A stretch of 64,000 bases of DNA from Janthinobacterium sp. 1_2014MBL_MicDiv (GCF_001865675.1 NZ_CP011319.1:6262001-6326000), one strand, 5' to 3'; counted from the first letter of the stretch, positions 32,644 to 41,843 are shown. Numbers and translations are program-made. Notes: a model not told the origin generated them from the letters alone.

Positions 32644-34377
32644 ATGAATTCCTTATTTTCTTCCCCACAGCGCATGCGCCGCCTGCCGCTGGCGCTGGCC
32701 GCCTTCGCCCTGAGCGTGGCGGCCAGCGCGGTGCAAGCGCAAGCGCCGGCCGACAGCACCATGGTCAAGTTGATCCGTGGCCTGATCCAGAGCGGCGCCC
32801 TGAACAAGGACGCGGGCGAAGCGCTGCTGGCGCAGGCGCAGAGCGAGGCGCTGGCTGCCGCGCAAGCCCGTCCGGCCGCGGCGCCGGCAGCCCTGGCGCA
32901 AGTGCAGCCGGGCGACGTGCGCGTGCCGTACATTTCGCAAACCGTGCGCGAGCAGATCCGCGACGAGATCAAGGGACAAGTACTGGCCGAGGCGAAGGCG
33001 GGCGGCTGGGCCGCGCCGAACGAAACGCCGGCATGGACCAAGCGCATCCGCATGGAAGGCGATGTGCGCGCGCGCTACGAGTCGCGCTATTACGACATGG
33101 CCAACAGCAATATCGAGATCGACTGGCGCTCGCTCAACGGCGGCAGCGGCTACGACGTCAATTCGAATACCAACCTGGCCCTGCCCTCGCTGCTGAACAC
33201 GCGCCAGGACCGCAAGAACCTGCTGCGCGCGCGCGCCCGCCTGGGCATCCTGGCCGATATTTCCGAGAGCACGCAAGCGGGCATCCGCCTGGCCAGCGGC
33301 AACGACGACAGCCCGGTATCGACCACGCAAACCCTCGGCGGCGGCCTGGGCAAGAAAAATATCTGGCTCGACCAGGCCTGGCTGTCGTACCAGCCCGCGT
33401 CCTGGCTGACCCTGACGGCGGGCCGCTTCGACAACCCGTTCGTGTCGGGCGACGAGCTGTTTTCCAGCGAACTCAATTTCGACGGCATCGCCGCCAAGGT
33501 GCAGCAACCGGTGGGCGCGGCCAAGGACGTCACCGTCTTCGGCACGCTAGGCCTGATCCCGCTCGAATATTCGTCCGACAATGCGCCGAGCCGCAGCCAG
33601 GCCAAGATGGCCAGCGAGAACAAGTGGCTGCTGGGCGCGCAGGTGGGCGCCTCGTGGAAGATCAATAGCGACCATCAGTTGCGCGGCGCGCTGGCCTACT
33701 ACAACTTCCGCAACATCAGCGGCGAGTATTCGCAGCCGTGCGCGCTGTACGCGGGCGCCGATGGCTGCAGCACGGACTGGTCGCGTCCGTCGAGCATGCA
33801 AAAGGGCAACAGCTTGATGTTGCTGCGCAATATCGCGCTGAACCCGCTCGATCCGGCCAATACGCCGCAGCCGCAATTCGTCGGCCTGGCGTCGAAGTTC
33901 CGTCTGGCCAACCTGAATGCGCGCTGGGATAGCAAGGTCGCCGGTGGCAAGGACTTGCGCATCGAAGGCGATTATGTGCGCAACATGGCCTATGACAAGA
34001 ATGCAATGTGGGCGCGCGCCAAGGGCGGCATCATGAACAACTTCGGCGGCACGGGCGGCGTTTCGCAAGCCGATTTCAGGAGCGGCGGCAACGCCTACAT
34101 GCTGCAAGCCACCCTGGGCAAGGCCAGCCCCGCGGCGCGCGGCGACTGGAACGTCCTGCTGGGCTACAAGCGCATCGAACCGGACGCCTTGCCGGACGCC
34201 TACAACGATTCCACCTTCCACCTGGGCGGCACGAATGCGCGCGGCTACTACCTGGGTGGCGCGTATGCGCTCGACAAGAATACGTGGCTGAACGGCCGCT
34301 GGACGTCGAGCCGCGAAGTGTTCGGCTCGGCACTGTCGATCGACACCCTGCAAATCGAATTGAATGCGCGTTTTTAA
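32644..34377 (+). CDS. Porin_5-family outer-membrane porin
   Basis: This 577-residue outer-membrane protein has a signal peptide (about 1-33, ending AVQAQA) and a short helical N-terminal segment (TMVKLIRGLIQSGALNKDAG, about 37-56) typical of the Porin_5 group. A beta-barrel of alternating aromatic strands ends in IQIELNARF. Two cysteines in one loop (QPCALYAGADGC) may form a disulphide. It is the last large membrane gene of the locus and probably a channel for a solute. Because the locus looks phosphate-regulated, an anion or phosphate-ester channel is a plausible guess, not shown by sequence. Confidence 0.88.
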   Translation: MNSLFSSPQRMRRLPLALAAFALSVAASAVQAQAPADSTMVKLIRGLIQSGALNKDAGEALLAQAQSEALAAAQARPAAAPAALAQVQPGDVRVPYISQTVREQIRDEIKGQVLAEAKAGGWAAPNETPAWTKRIRMEGDVRARYESRYYDMANSNIEIDWRSLNGGSGYDVNSNTNLALPSLLNTRQDRKNLLRARARLGILADISESTQAGIRLASGNDDSPVSTTQTLGGGLGKKNIWLDQAWLSYQPASWLTLTAGRFDNPFVSGDELFSSELNFDGIAAKVQQPVGAAKDVTVFGTLGLIPLEYSSDNAPSRSQAKMASENKWLLGAQVGASWKINSDHQLRGALAYYNFRNISGEYSQPCALYAGADGCSTDWSRPSSMQKGNSLMLLRNIALNPLDPANTPQPQFVGLASKFRLANLNARWDSKVAGGKDLRIEGDYVRNMAYDKNAMWARAKGGIMNNFGGTGGVSQADFRSGGNAYMLQATLGKASPAARGDWNVLLGYKRIEPDALPDAYNDSTFHLGGTNARGYYLGGAYALDKNTWLNGRWTSSREVFGSALSIDTLQIELNARF

Positions 34378-34383
34378 GGAGTA

Positions 34384-35073
34384 ATGATGTTGATATCCAA
34401 CACAACGCGTGTCTCCGCGCTGTTGCTCGCCGTGCTGGCCGGCGGCGCGGCCCAGGCGCAGGGCCAGAAGGGGCAAAGCATGGAAGAGCGCCTGCGGGCC
34501 GAGTTGCGCAATGTCACGGCGCAGCTGCAGCAGACGCGGGGCGAACTGGAATTGCTGAAAGCCAAGGGTGCCCCTGCCGCCCAAGCCGCGCCGGTGGCCG
34601 TTCCCGCCAGCGATGGCGTGAAAAAGGAATTGGCGCGCAGCCAGGCGCTGCTGGCGCAGGAGCGCGCGCAGCGGGAAAAGCTGCTCGCCGAGCAGCAGCG
34701 TGGCGCGGCTGCCACGCAAGAGGCGGCCGACAACCTGGCGCAGTTGCGCCAGGCCAGCGAACAGCTGGCCGCCACCGGCAAGCAGATTGAAGCGGAACGC
34801 CTGCGTCTCGACGGCGAAGTGGCGGCGCAGCGCGGCGTGCTGGCGCGCTGCGAAAGCAAGAATGCCCAGCTGTACGCCACCGGGCAGGAAATCCTGCGCG
34901 CATACGAAGGGCTCGACGTGCTGGGCGTGATGGCGGCGCGCCAGCCGTTTGCCGCGCAAAGCAGGGTCAAGCTGGAGCAAATCGCCCAGCAATATGGCGA
35001 CCAGCTGTATCAGGGCCGCTTTGATGCGCGTCAAACTGAAACGCCGGCCGCCCCCGCGCCTGCCCCCCAATAA
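34384..35073 (+). CDS. periplasmic coiled-coil protein
   Basis: This 229-residue protein has a signal peptide (about 1-26, ending GGAAQAQ). A long heptad-like coiled coil follows over about 30-160, interrupted by a Pro/Ala spacer at about 60-75, and then a short globular C-terminal part. It contains one cysteine (RCESKN, about residue 157). Tandem ATGs at 34384 and 34387 share the AAGGAG site; the second has the better spacing. It directly follows the porin (6 bp), which suggests a joint function, perhaps an envelope tether or periplasmic chaperone. No homologue with known function is recognised. Confidence 0.8.
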   Translation: MMLISNTTRVSALLLAVLAGGAAQAQGQKGQSMEERLRAELRNVTAQLQQTRGELELLKAKGAPAAQAAPVAVPASDGVKKELARSQALLAQERAQREKLLAEQQRGAAATQEAADNLAQLRQASEQLAATGKQIEAERLRLDGEVAAQRGVLARCESKNAQLYATGQEILRAYEGLDVLGVMAARQPFAAQSRVKLEQIAQQYGDQLYQGRFDARQTETPAAPAPAPQ

Positions 35074-35087
35074 CTTTATTTTTTGAA

Positions 35088-35594
35088 ATGAATGGAATGA
35101 CGATGGAACACACGAATAGCAACTTGCTGACCACCCTGAACGCCGAGCAGATGGCCGACGCCATCAAGGCGGCCGGCTGCGCCGTCACCAGCATCGAGCA
35201 CGATGGCGTCGTGCGCCTGCACAGCGCCAGCCACGGCATCGGTTTCCAGGTGCTGTGGGGCAATGAAGCCTCGCCCGGCCAGTACGCCGACCTGACCCTG
35301 AGCTGCCCGCTGCGCGTGCAGGGCGGCGACTTGCCTGCCGGCTTGCTGGCCGAATGGCATCGCAGCAAGCGTTTTGCGCGCGTGGCCCAGCATGGCGATT
35401 TTGTCGTGCTGGAAATGGATGTGCTGGTTGCCGGCGGCGTCAGCGCAACGCACCTGAATATCAATCTGCAATTGTGGACGCAGATGATGGGCCAGTTTTT
35501 CTTGTTTTTACGCAACTTTACGCCAGCCGACGCGTCGGTAGCGGCGCCAGCGGCGGCGCCTGCCGTGGTGGAAGAGGAAACAGTGCCGGCCTGA
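35088..35594 (+). CDS. YbjN-domain protein
   Basis: This 168-residue cytoplasmic protein has the YbjN fold, which resembles type III secretion chaperones, over about 12-145. It starts MNGMTMEHTNSN, with further in-frame ATGs at 35097 and 35103. The C-terminal 20 residues are Ala/Val/Glu low complexity. It follows the coiled-coil gene by 14 bp, and a strong terminator lies 19 bp after the stop, so it is probably the last gene of the locus. YbjN-family proteins are loosely tied to stress and secretion; the exact role is unknown. Confidence 0.8.
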   Translation: MNGMTMEHTNSNLLTTLNAEQMADAIKAAGCAVTSIEHDGVVRLHSASHGIGFQVLWGNEASPGQYADLTLSCPLRVQGGDLPAGLLAEWHRSKRFARVAQHGDFVVLEMDVLVAGGVSATHLNINLQLWTQMMGQFFLFLRNFTPADASVAAPAAAPAVVEEETVPA

Positions 35595-35613
35595 TAAAAC
35601 CTGCACAGGCGCC

Positions 35614-35640
35614 AAAAATGGCCGCTGGCGGGCCATTTTT
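35614..35640. terminator. bidirectional rho-independent terminator
   Basis: AAAAATGGCC and GGCCATTTTT form a perfect 10-bp inverted repeat around a 7-nt loop, with U-runs in both directions. It lies 19 bp after the YbjN stop codon and closes the PdtA-like locus. Confidence 0.85.
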
Positions 35641-35793
35641 GCCGCTGGCGGGGTCCGAGTGTCGCATTAAATACTTATTTTTTAAGCATCGCGCATTAAA
35701 ACTGCTCAAAGAGCGTGTGTGAATCAAGCCAGCAACGCCTGTATGGCGGATAATATCGCCTGTTGCCGATTTGGATACGACCTTTACACTCTA

Positions 35794-38700
35794 ATGCGCC
35801 CCATGGATTTTACCCGCGACGAAACCAGTGAAACCCCAGTTGCCCCGGCAAGTAGCCCGGGAGCGCCTTTGCCGTATGCCGTCGCCACCTGGCTGCAGCG
35901 GGTGGAGGCAGCCGCCCATCCGAAGGCCGTGCTGAGCATTGCCGAACCCGACCCCAAACTCAACCAGCATCGCCTGATCTACGTGCTGGCGCCCACCAGC
36001 GGCGGCCGCCACGTGGCCCTGTGCCTGTACAAGGCGCGCCTGCGGCCGAACGGCGACGTGGCGGCAGCCTCGCCCATCAGCGAAATCTTTTCGCTGCTGT
36101 CGGCGCCGCCGAGCTTTCTGACGCCGGCCGATGAAGACCTCGTGCGCTTCTTCGTGGCCATGCGCAGCGGCCAGAATTCGCAGACGGGCAGCGCCACGGA
36201 GCCGAAGGGCAAGGTGGGCGCGGCCCTGCTGGGCATGCTGGCCGAGCAGGACAAGCTGCTGTGGGCCAATTCCTGGGCCGACGTGGGCAATGGTCTCGTG
36301 TATCCATTGCAGGAGGGACCCGTGCGTCCGGCCCGGCTGTTCTGGCGCGACGAGGGCAAGACCATGCGCCTGGGCTGGCAAGTCGATCCGCCCGAAGGCG
36401 CGAAACACCATGGCGCCGACCAGATCGACTACATGCTGCCCACCGATCCGCCGTGGTACATCGACAACCTGTCGTGCGGCGTGCTGGAACTGAACCAGGG
36501 CGGCTCCGACATTTCCCTGGCCGACTTGCAGGCGCTGGTGGCGCAGGCGCCGCCGCTGAACGCGAACGACAAGGTGCGCGTGTCGCAACTGCTGCTGGCG
36601 CAGGGCTTGCAGCACCTGATGCCGCTGCCGCAGCCCTTGCCGCAGCGCTTGCGCAAGGATGTGCCGGCGCAGCCGGTCTTGCTGCTCGACAGCGCCATGC
36701 TGGCCGATGGCAGCGTGCAGCGCTGGCACGACTTCGCCGTGCTGTCCTACGATTACGATGGCGAGCGCGTCTCGTTCGACCCTTCGCAGCGCGTGGTGCG
36801 CCAGGTGGGCGAGGTGACGGAAATTATCCAGAGAAATACGGACGACGAGGCGCGCGCGCTGGCCACCCTGGCCGAGCTGCAATTCAAGAAGCCCGGTGCC
36901 GCCCCCTTGAGCGGCTTGAAGGGCGCCCTGCTGCTGCCTTCCCAGGCGGAATGGCTGCGCTTTGCCGAGTCCGGTATCGACGCCTTGCTGGAGCAGGGCT
37001 GGATCGTGGAAAAGACGGCCAAGTACCGCTATGACGTGAGCGAAGTGGACGACTGGTATGCGGAAATCGACGACCAGGACCCGGATAGTGGCAACGCCTG
37101 GTTCGAGCTGGAACTGGGCATCGTCGTCAATCACGAGCGCGTGCCGCTGCTGCCCGTGCTGGTGCAGCTGATCCGCAACGCGCCCAACGATTTCAATCCG
37201 AAAGTCATCGAGGCGCATGCCGAGGATGACCAGATGCTGGCGACCTTGCCCGATGGCACGCGCGTGGCCCTGCCATGGGGCAGGGTGCGCCCCATCCTCA
37301 ACACCCTGGGCGAGCTGTATTTCAACGACAAGATCAAGCGTGCCGTGCGCATGTCGACCCTGGATGCGGCGCGCCTGGAAGAGCTGGCGCGCGGGCTGGA
37401 ATTGCGCTGGACGGGTGGCGAGCAATTGCGCGCCATGGGCCGCAAGCTGAGCCAGTTCGGTTCCGTGCAGAAGGTGGCCGCGCCGGCCGGCTTGCAAGCG
37501 ACCCTGCGCGATTACCAGGCCGACGGCCTGGCGTGGATGCAATTCCTGCGCGACCATGACCTGGCGGGCATCCTGGCCGATGACATGGGCCTGGGCAAGA
37601 CCGTGCAGACCCTGGCGCATATCCTGGTGGAAAAGGAGGCGGGCCGTTTGACGCATCCGGCCCTCGTCATCGCACCGACGAGTTTGATGGGCAACTGGCA
37701 GGACGAGGCGGCCAAATTCGCGCCCAGCCTGAAGGTGTTGCTGCTGCAGGGCAAGGACCGCGCGCAGCAGTTCGACCAGATCGGCCAATGCGACCTGGTG
37801 CTGACCACCTACGCCTTGCTGCCGCGCGACGAGGAAACCTTGCGCGAGCATGATTTCCACCTGGTCATCCTCGACGAATCGCACTACATCAAGAATACGC
37901 GCAGCAAGGCGGCGCAAAGCGCGGGCCTGCTGCGCGCGCGCCACCGTTTGTGCCTGTCCGGCACGCCGCTGGAAAACCATCTGGGCGAGCTGTGGTCGCA
38001 ATTCCATTTCCTGCTGCCGGGCTTGCTGGGCGACGAAAAGACCTTCAACACCCAGTTCCGCCACCCGATCGAGCGCCAGGACGACCCGCTGCGGCGCATG
38101 CTGCTGAACCGCCGCATCAAGCCCTTCCTGCTGCGCCGCACGAAAGACAATGTGGCCAAGGAACTGCCGCCGAAGACGGAAATGGTGCGCAAGGTGGAAT
38201 TGACGGGGCCACAGCGCGACCTGTATGAAACCGTGCGTCTTGCGATGGATCAAAAAGTACGCGAAGAAATCGACAAGAAGGGCGTGGCGCGCAGCCAGAT
38301 CGTCATCCTCGAAGCGCTGCTGAAATTGCGCCAGGTCTGTTGCGACCCGCGCCTGGTGAAATCCTTGCCGGCGAAGAAGCAGTCGGCCGGCTCGGCCAAG
38401 CTGCTCGACCTGATGCAGATGGTGGAAGACTTGCTCGACGAAGGGCGCAAGATCCTCGTCTTCTCGCAATTTACCAGCATGCTGGAATTGATCGAGGAAG
38501 AACTGGAATCGCGCGACATTCCCTACGCCTTGCTGACGGGCGAAACCAAGGACCGCGGCGCGCAAGTGGCGGCCTTCCAGCAGGGCGCCGTGCCGATCTT
38601 CCTGATCAGCCTGAAGGCGGGCGGCGTGGGCCTGAACCTGACGGCGGCCGACACGGTCATCCACTACGATCCGTGGTGGAATCCGGCGGCGGAAAACCAG

Positions 38701-38907
38701 GCCACGGACCGCGCCTGGCGCATCGGCCAGGACAAGCCCGTGTTTGTCTACAAGCTGATCGCCAAGGGCACGCTGGAAGAAAAAATCCAGCTGCTGCAGC
38801 AAAAGAAATCGGAGCTGGCGCAATCGATCCTGGCCGAAGGCGAAGCGCAGAAGATGGCCCTCACGCAGGAAGACTTGCAGCAGATTTTTGCCCCGCTGGA
38901 AGATTAA
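35794..38907 (+). CDS. SNF2-family helicase-like ATPase
   Basis: This protein of about 1037 residues has an N-terminal half with no recognisable motif and a C-terminal SNF2/Rad54-type ATPase. Walker A is in LADDMGLGKT (about 593-602), the DEAH-like box reads DESH (about 693), and motif III reads LSGTPLENHLGELWSQF. The helicase C-terminal domain carries the GETKDR, GGVGLNLTAAD and ATDRAWRIGQ motifs. Such proteins move along DNA to remodel protein-DNA complexes. The frame remains open to a GTG at 35719. I use the ATG at 35794 because the preceding 25 residues look non-coding; 35803 is also possible. A TTGCCG-16 bp-TACACT promoter-like pair sits just upstream. Confidence 0.88.
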   Translation: MRPMDFTRDETSETPVAPASSPGAPLPYAVATWLQRVEAAAHPKAVLSIAEPDPKLNQHRLIYVLAPTSGGRHVALCLYKARLRPNGDVAAASPISEIFSLLSAPPSFLTPADEDLVRFFVAMRSGQNSQTGSATEPKGKVGAALLGMLAEQDKLLWANSWADVGNGLVYPLQEGPVRPARLFWRDEGKTMRLGWQVDPPEGAKHHGADQIDYMLPTDPPWYIDNLSCGVLELNQGGSDISLADLQALVAQAPPLNANDKVRVSQLLLAQGLQHLMPLPQPLPQRLRKDVPAQPVLLLDSAMLADGSVQRWHDFAVLSYDYDGERVSFDPSQRVVRQVGEVTEIIQRNTDDEARALATLAELQFKKPGAAPLSGLKGALLLPSQAEWLRFAESGIDALLEQGWIVEKTAKYRYDVSEVDDWYAEIDDQDPDSGNAWFELELGIVVNHERVPLLPVLVQLIRNAPNDFNPKVIEAHAEDDQMLATLPDGTRVALPWGRVRPILNTLGELYFNDKIKRAVRMSTLDAARLEELARGLELRWTGGEQLRAMGRKLSQFGSVQKVAAPAGLQATLRDYQADGLAWMQFLRDHDLAGILADDMGLGKTVQTLAHILVEKEAGRLTHPALVIAPTSLMGNWQDEAAKFAPSLKVLLLQGKDRAQQFDQIGQCDLVLTTYALLPRDEETLREHDFHLVILDESHYIKNTRSKAAQSAGLLRARHRLCLSGTPLENHLGELWSQFHFLLPGLLGDEKTFNTQFRHPIERQDDPLRRMLLNRRIKPFLLRRTKDNVAKELPPKTEMVRKVELTGPQRDLYETVRLAMDQKVREEIDKKGVARSQIVILEALLKLRQVCCDPRLVKSLPAKKQSAGSAKLLDLMQMVEDLLDEGRKILVFSQFTSMLELIEEELESRDIPYALLTGETKDRGAQVAAFQQGAVPIFLISLKAGGVGLNLTAADTVIHYDPWWNPAAENQATDRAWRIGQDKPVFVYKLIAKGTLEEKIQLLQQKKSELAQSILAEGEAQKMALTQEDLQQIFAPLED

Positions 38908-38968
38908 AGGGGCGGCTGCTTCCCTGCTGGCTCTATACTGGGCGATTATTTCTTGCCAGGTATAAAGC

Positions 38969-40162
38969 ATGCTGCCCTTCCTGCCTTTCCTTGTATTGCT
39001 GCTGGCCGGCGTCATCCTGATGGCGCTGCGTTTCATCCAGTTGCGCCGCGCCCTGCTGCGCGCACGCGCGGGGGAAGCGACGTTCCGCCTGCTGGCCGAA
39101 CACGGCCGCGATGCGGCCTTCCTGCTCGACGCCACGACCCTGGAATTACTCTACATCAGCCCCACCGCGCAGCGCCTGAGCGGTTACGACTTGCCTGCCC
39201 TGCAAAGCCACGCGGCGCGCCTGGCGGCGGACGTGCCGGCCCGTTTGCAGCGCTGGCGCGACGGCGACGCCAGCCGCGCGACCTTGCTGCGCGAAGTGGA
39301 ACTGCCGCACGCGGACGGCCATCCGCTGGCGCTGGAAATCCATTCCACCATCGTGCCGGCCGCCGCCGGCCGCGGCGTGAGCGTGGTGGGCAGCGTGCGC
39401 GACGTGAGTGCAGCGCAGGCGCAGGCAGCAGAGCGCGAAAAGGAACACAAGCGTTTCGCCTCGATGCTGTCGCATGAATTCCGCACGCCGCTGGCCACCA
39501 TCGACGGCGCCGTCCAGCGCCTCGTGTCCACTTCGACGGACGCCGACGAGGCCACGCGCAAGCGCTATGTGAAGATTCAAACGGCCGTCGACCGCTTGTT
39601 GGCCATGATCGACGACTATCTGTCGCCCGAACGCATGGCGGCCATCGGCCGCGAGCGGGCCGCGGCCGGCATCGCGCCGCTGGCCCTGCTGCAGCAGGCG
39701 GCCGCCGGCGTGCCCGCCAGCCATACGGTGCAGCTGCAACTGGACGAGGACTTGCCGGCCACATTGCGCTGCGACGTGCCCGGCATGGCCCTGTGCCTGA
39801 AGATCCTGCTGGAAAACGCCGTCAAGTTCAGTCCGCCTGGCAGCGCCATCACCCTGGCGGGCAGGCGGGCGCCCGAAGGTGGCGTGGAACTGTGCGTGCG
39901 CGATGCGGGACCGGGCTTGCCCGAGGCGGAACTGGCGCATCTTTTTGATAAAGGTTTCCGCGGCATCCATGCCGCCGGCCACCCGGGCGCGGGCCTGGGC
40001 CTGTACATGGCGCGCGCCGTGGTGGAAGTGCATGGCGGGACTTTGCACGGGCATAATCTGCCCGCAGGCGGCGCGGTTTTCCGGATTTGGCTGCCCGTTC
40101 CTGTCCAGACAAGGAAAAGCCTTGCTTCCGCTGAAGGCAACCGTGATAATTCCTTGACGTAA
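38969..40162 (+). CDS. PAS-domain sensor histidine kinase
   Basis: This 397-residue sensor kinase has one N-terminal membrane segment (about 3-22), a PAS domain at about 35-145, HisKA with the H box SMLSHEFRTPLATI (His169), and a HATPase_c domain with ENAVKFSPPGS, RDAGPGLP and GAGLGLYMARA. It has only a short periplasmic or no extracellular part, so it probably senses a cytoplasmic or membrane cue through PAS. The response-regulator gene begins 83 bp downstream. The signal is unknown. It is unlikely to be PhoR, because the paired regulator is not PhoB-like in length or sequence. Confidence 0.9.
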   Translation: MLPFLPFLVLLLAGVILMALRFIQLRRALLRARAGEATFRLLAEHGRDAAFLLDATTLELLYISPTAQRLSGYDLPALQSHAARLAADVPARLQRWRDGDASRATLLREVELPHADGHPLALEIHSTIVPAAAGRGVSVVGSVRDVSAAQAQAAEREKEHKRFASMLSHEFRTPLATIDGAVQRLVSTSTDADEATRKRYVKIQTAVDRLLAMIDDYLSPERMAAIGRERAAAGIAPLALLQQAAAGVPASHTVQLQLDEDLPATLRCDVPGMALCLKILLENAVKFSPPGSAITLAGRRAPEGGVELCVRDAGPGLPEAELAHLFDKGFRGIHAAGHPGAGLGLYMARAVVEVHGGTLHGHNLPAGGAVFRIWLPVPVQTRKSLASAEGNRDNSLT

Positions 40163-40245
40163 ACCTATTCGTCCGTCCATCATGGTGCAGAAGTGAATGG
40201 CATGGTTTGCCCACGGTTTGCTTACTAACAAAGAATGGCGTAGCA

Positions 40246-40926
40246 ATGACGAAAATACTGATCGTCGAAGACAATCTGGACTACGCCGAAGACATGGCGG
40301 AATTCCTCGTTGAGCTCGAACACGAAGTCCATATCACCAGCTCGGCTGGCGGCATGTGGACGGCGTTGAGCCATGGAAATGTCGGCGTGGTGGTGCTGGA
40401 TCTGGGCTTGCCCGATGAAGACGGCTTCAATGTCATCCCCCGCATGCGCCAGCTGTATCCGCAAATCGGCGTGCTGGTGCTGACGGGCCGCGTCGCCTTC
40501 GACAGCCGCATCCTGGGCCTGCGCCTGGGCGCCGACCATTACCTGACCAAGCCGATCAAGTTCCCCGAACTGGCCGCGCACATCGAGGCGCTCGACCGCC
40601 GCGTCGGTCCGCAAGATCCGCTGCCCGAGCCGGGCAAGTGGACCTTGAAAGTAAGCGCTCGCCAACTTGAACTGATGGGTTCGGTTATCGCCCTGACGGA
40701 AAAAGAATTCAACTTCCTGCACCTGCTCACCATCAACACGCGACCCGTGCCGCGCGATGTCATCGTGGCCGGCATGGGCGGCGAAGATCCCGATGCGGGC
40801 CGCCGTGTCGACATGCTCGTGTATCGCCTGCGCAAGAAAGCCAAGACGGGCCTGGGCCAGGACTTGCCGCTGCGCAGCGCTTACGGCGAAGGCTACAGCC
40901 TGTCGGCCAGCTTTAACCTGTCCTGA
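40246..40926 (+). CDS. OmpR/PhoB-family response regulator
   Basis: This 226-residue regulator has a receiver domain (phospho-acceptor Asp52 in VLDLGLPDEDG, Lys near 104 in LTKPIK) and a C-terminal winged helix at about 130-222, ending AYGEGYSLSASFNLS. The ATG at 40246 (MTKILIVEDN) is used because the receiver starts there; the frame extends 13 codons upstream. It pairs with the kinase just upstream. DNA targets are unknown. Confidence 0.9.
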   Translation: MTKILIVEDNLDYAEDMAEFLVELEHEVHITSSAGGMWTALSHGNVGVVVLDLGLPDEDGFNVIPRMRQLYPQIGVLVLTGRVAFDSRILGLRLGADHYLTKPIKFPELAAHIEALDRRVGPQDPLPEPGKWTLKVSARQLELMGSVIALTEKEFNFLHLLTINTRPVPRDVIVAGMGGEDPDAGRRVDMLVYRLRKKAKTGLGQDLPLRSAYGEGYSLSASFNLS

Positions 40927-40964
40927 TGCATTGCCTGCGGCCGGCCGCAAGCGGCTGGCATCAT

Positions 40965-41021
40965 AAAAGGGACAGAGTCAATCGTTTTTTCCATGCCTGA
41001 AATAAAATAGGGTCAGAGTCG
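40965..41021 (+). repeat. left REP-like repeats of the RAYT element
   Basis: Two related motifs, AAAAGGGACAGAGTCAATCG (40965-40984) and AAAATAGGGTCAGAGTCG (41004-41021), share the core GGG-CAGAGTC. Inverted versions of both lie right of the transposase. This is the usual outline of a RAYT gene embedded in REP-like sequences. Confidence 0.65.
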
Positions 41022-41080
41022 CGTCCGACGACTGGAAGTGTGTAAAATCAAGGCCTTAGCCTTTCTTTTACGACTTTGCC

Positions 41081-41788
41081 ATGGCCCGATTGCCCCGCCT
41101 TATCATTCCCGCACTGCCCCATTACATCATTCAGCGCGGCAGCAACCGCCAGCCCGTGTTCCAGGATGCGGCCGACTACGCGCAGTTCCTGTCCTGGCTG
41201 AAAACGGGCGCGAAAATGTTCAAGGTAGCCATCCACGCCTATGTTTTGTTGCCTGATCAACTACATTTGCTGGCCACGCCCGGCGATGCCACGGGCCTGG
41301 GGCAGCTGATGCAGTGGTTGGGGCGCTATTACGTGCCGTATTTCAACCAGAAATACGGCCGCGAAGGGGGCTTGTGGCAGGGACGCTACAAAACTGCCGT
41401 CATTGATCCCGACAATTTCCTCCTGACTTGCTGCCGTTACCTGGAATGCGTGCCCGTGCAGACGGGGCTGGCGGGGCAGGCCCTCGAGTACGCCTGGTCC
41501 AGCCATGCCCACCATGCGGGCGTGCGTCCCGATCCCGTCATCACCGATCACGCGCTGTATTGGGCACTGGGCAACACGCCGTTCGACCGCGAGGCGGCCT
41601 ACCTGCGCCTGTTCGAGCAGGGACTGGGCGGCAGCCAGGTCAAGGTGGTGGAGCAGGCCGTGCTGAAGGGCTGGCCGCTGGGCAGCGACGCCTTCAAGCA
41701 GGCGCTGGAGCTGAAAATGAAGCGCCAGGTGCTGCCCGCCAAGCGGGGCCGCCCGCGCAAAGTCGCGGCTGAGCCGGACGTCAACTGA
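41081..41788 (+). CDS. REP-associated Y1-type transposase (RAYT) with altered HUH motif
   Basis: This 235-residue protein is from the IS200/Y1 (Transposase_17-like) family as found in RAYTs. It has the N-terminal RLIIPALPHYIIQRGSNRQ block and a GLWQGRYKT block (about 97-105). A candidate catalytic tyrosine is Tyr120 in CRYLECVPV, where most relatives have RYIELNPVRA. The HUH motif that normally reads NHVHLL is DQLHLL here (Gln60-Leu61-His62), so the first metal-binding histidine is missing. It may have lost nicking activity. It is flanked by inverted REP-like motifs and is a single gene with no accessory transposition genes, inserted between the two-component system and gltB. Confidence 0.87.
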   Translation: MARLPRLIIPALPHYIIQRGSNRQPVFQDAADYAQFLSWLKTGAKMFKVAIHAYVLLPDQLHLLATPGDATGLGQLMQWLGRYYVPYFNQKYGREGGLWQGRYKTAVIDPDNFLLTCCRYLECVPVQTGLAGQALEYAWSSHAHHAGVRPDPVITDHALYWALGNTPFDREAAYLRLFEQGLGGSQVKVVEQAVLKGWPLGSDAFKQALELKMKRQVLPAKRGRPRKVAAEPDVN

Positions 41789-41843
41789 CACGCATTCGCA
41801 TTTCACTCAAAAAATGAGGGCTTCCTGATGTTTTATTGAGATT

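Noticed and set aside
38969..40926. The two-component pair as a local PhoR/PhoB for the phosphate-type locus
   Set aside because: The kinase has a PAS domain, but the regulator does not resemble PhoB beyond the OmpR-family fold; PhoBR is normally found with the pst genes.
40936..40949. Perfect GC-rich palindrome TGCGGCCGGCCGCA after the response regulator
   Set aside because: It could be half of a terminator but no T-run follows; such palindromes are common in this GC-rich DNA.
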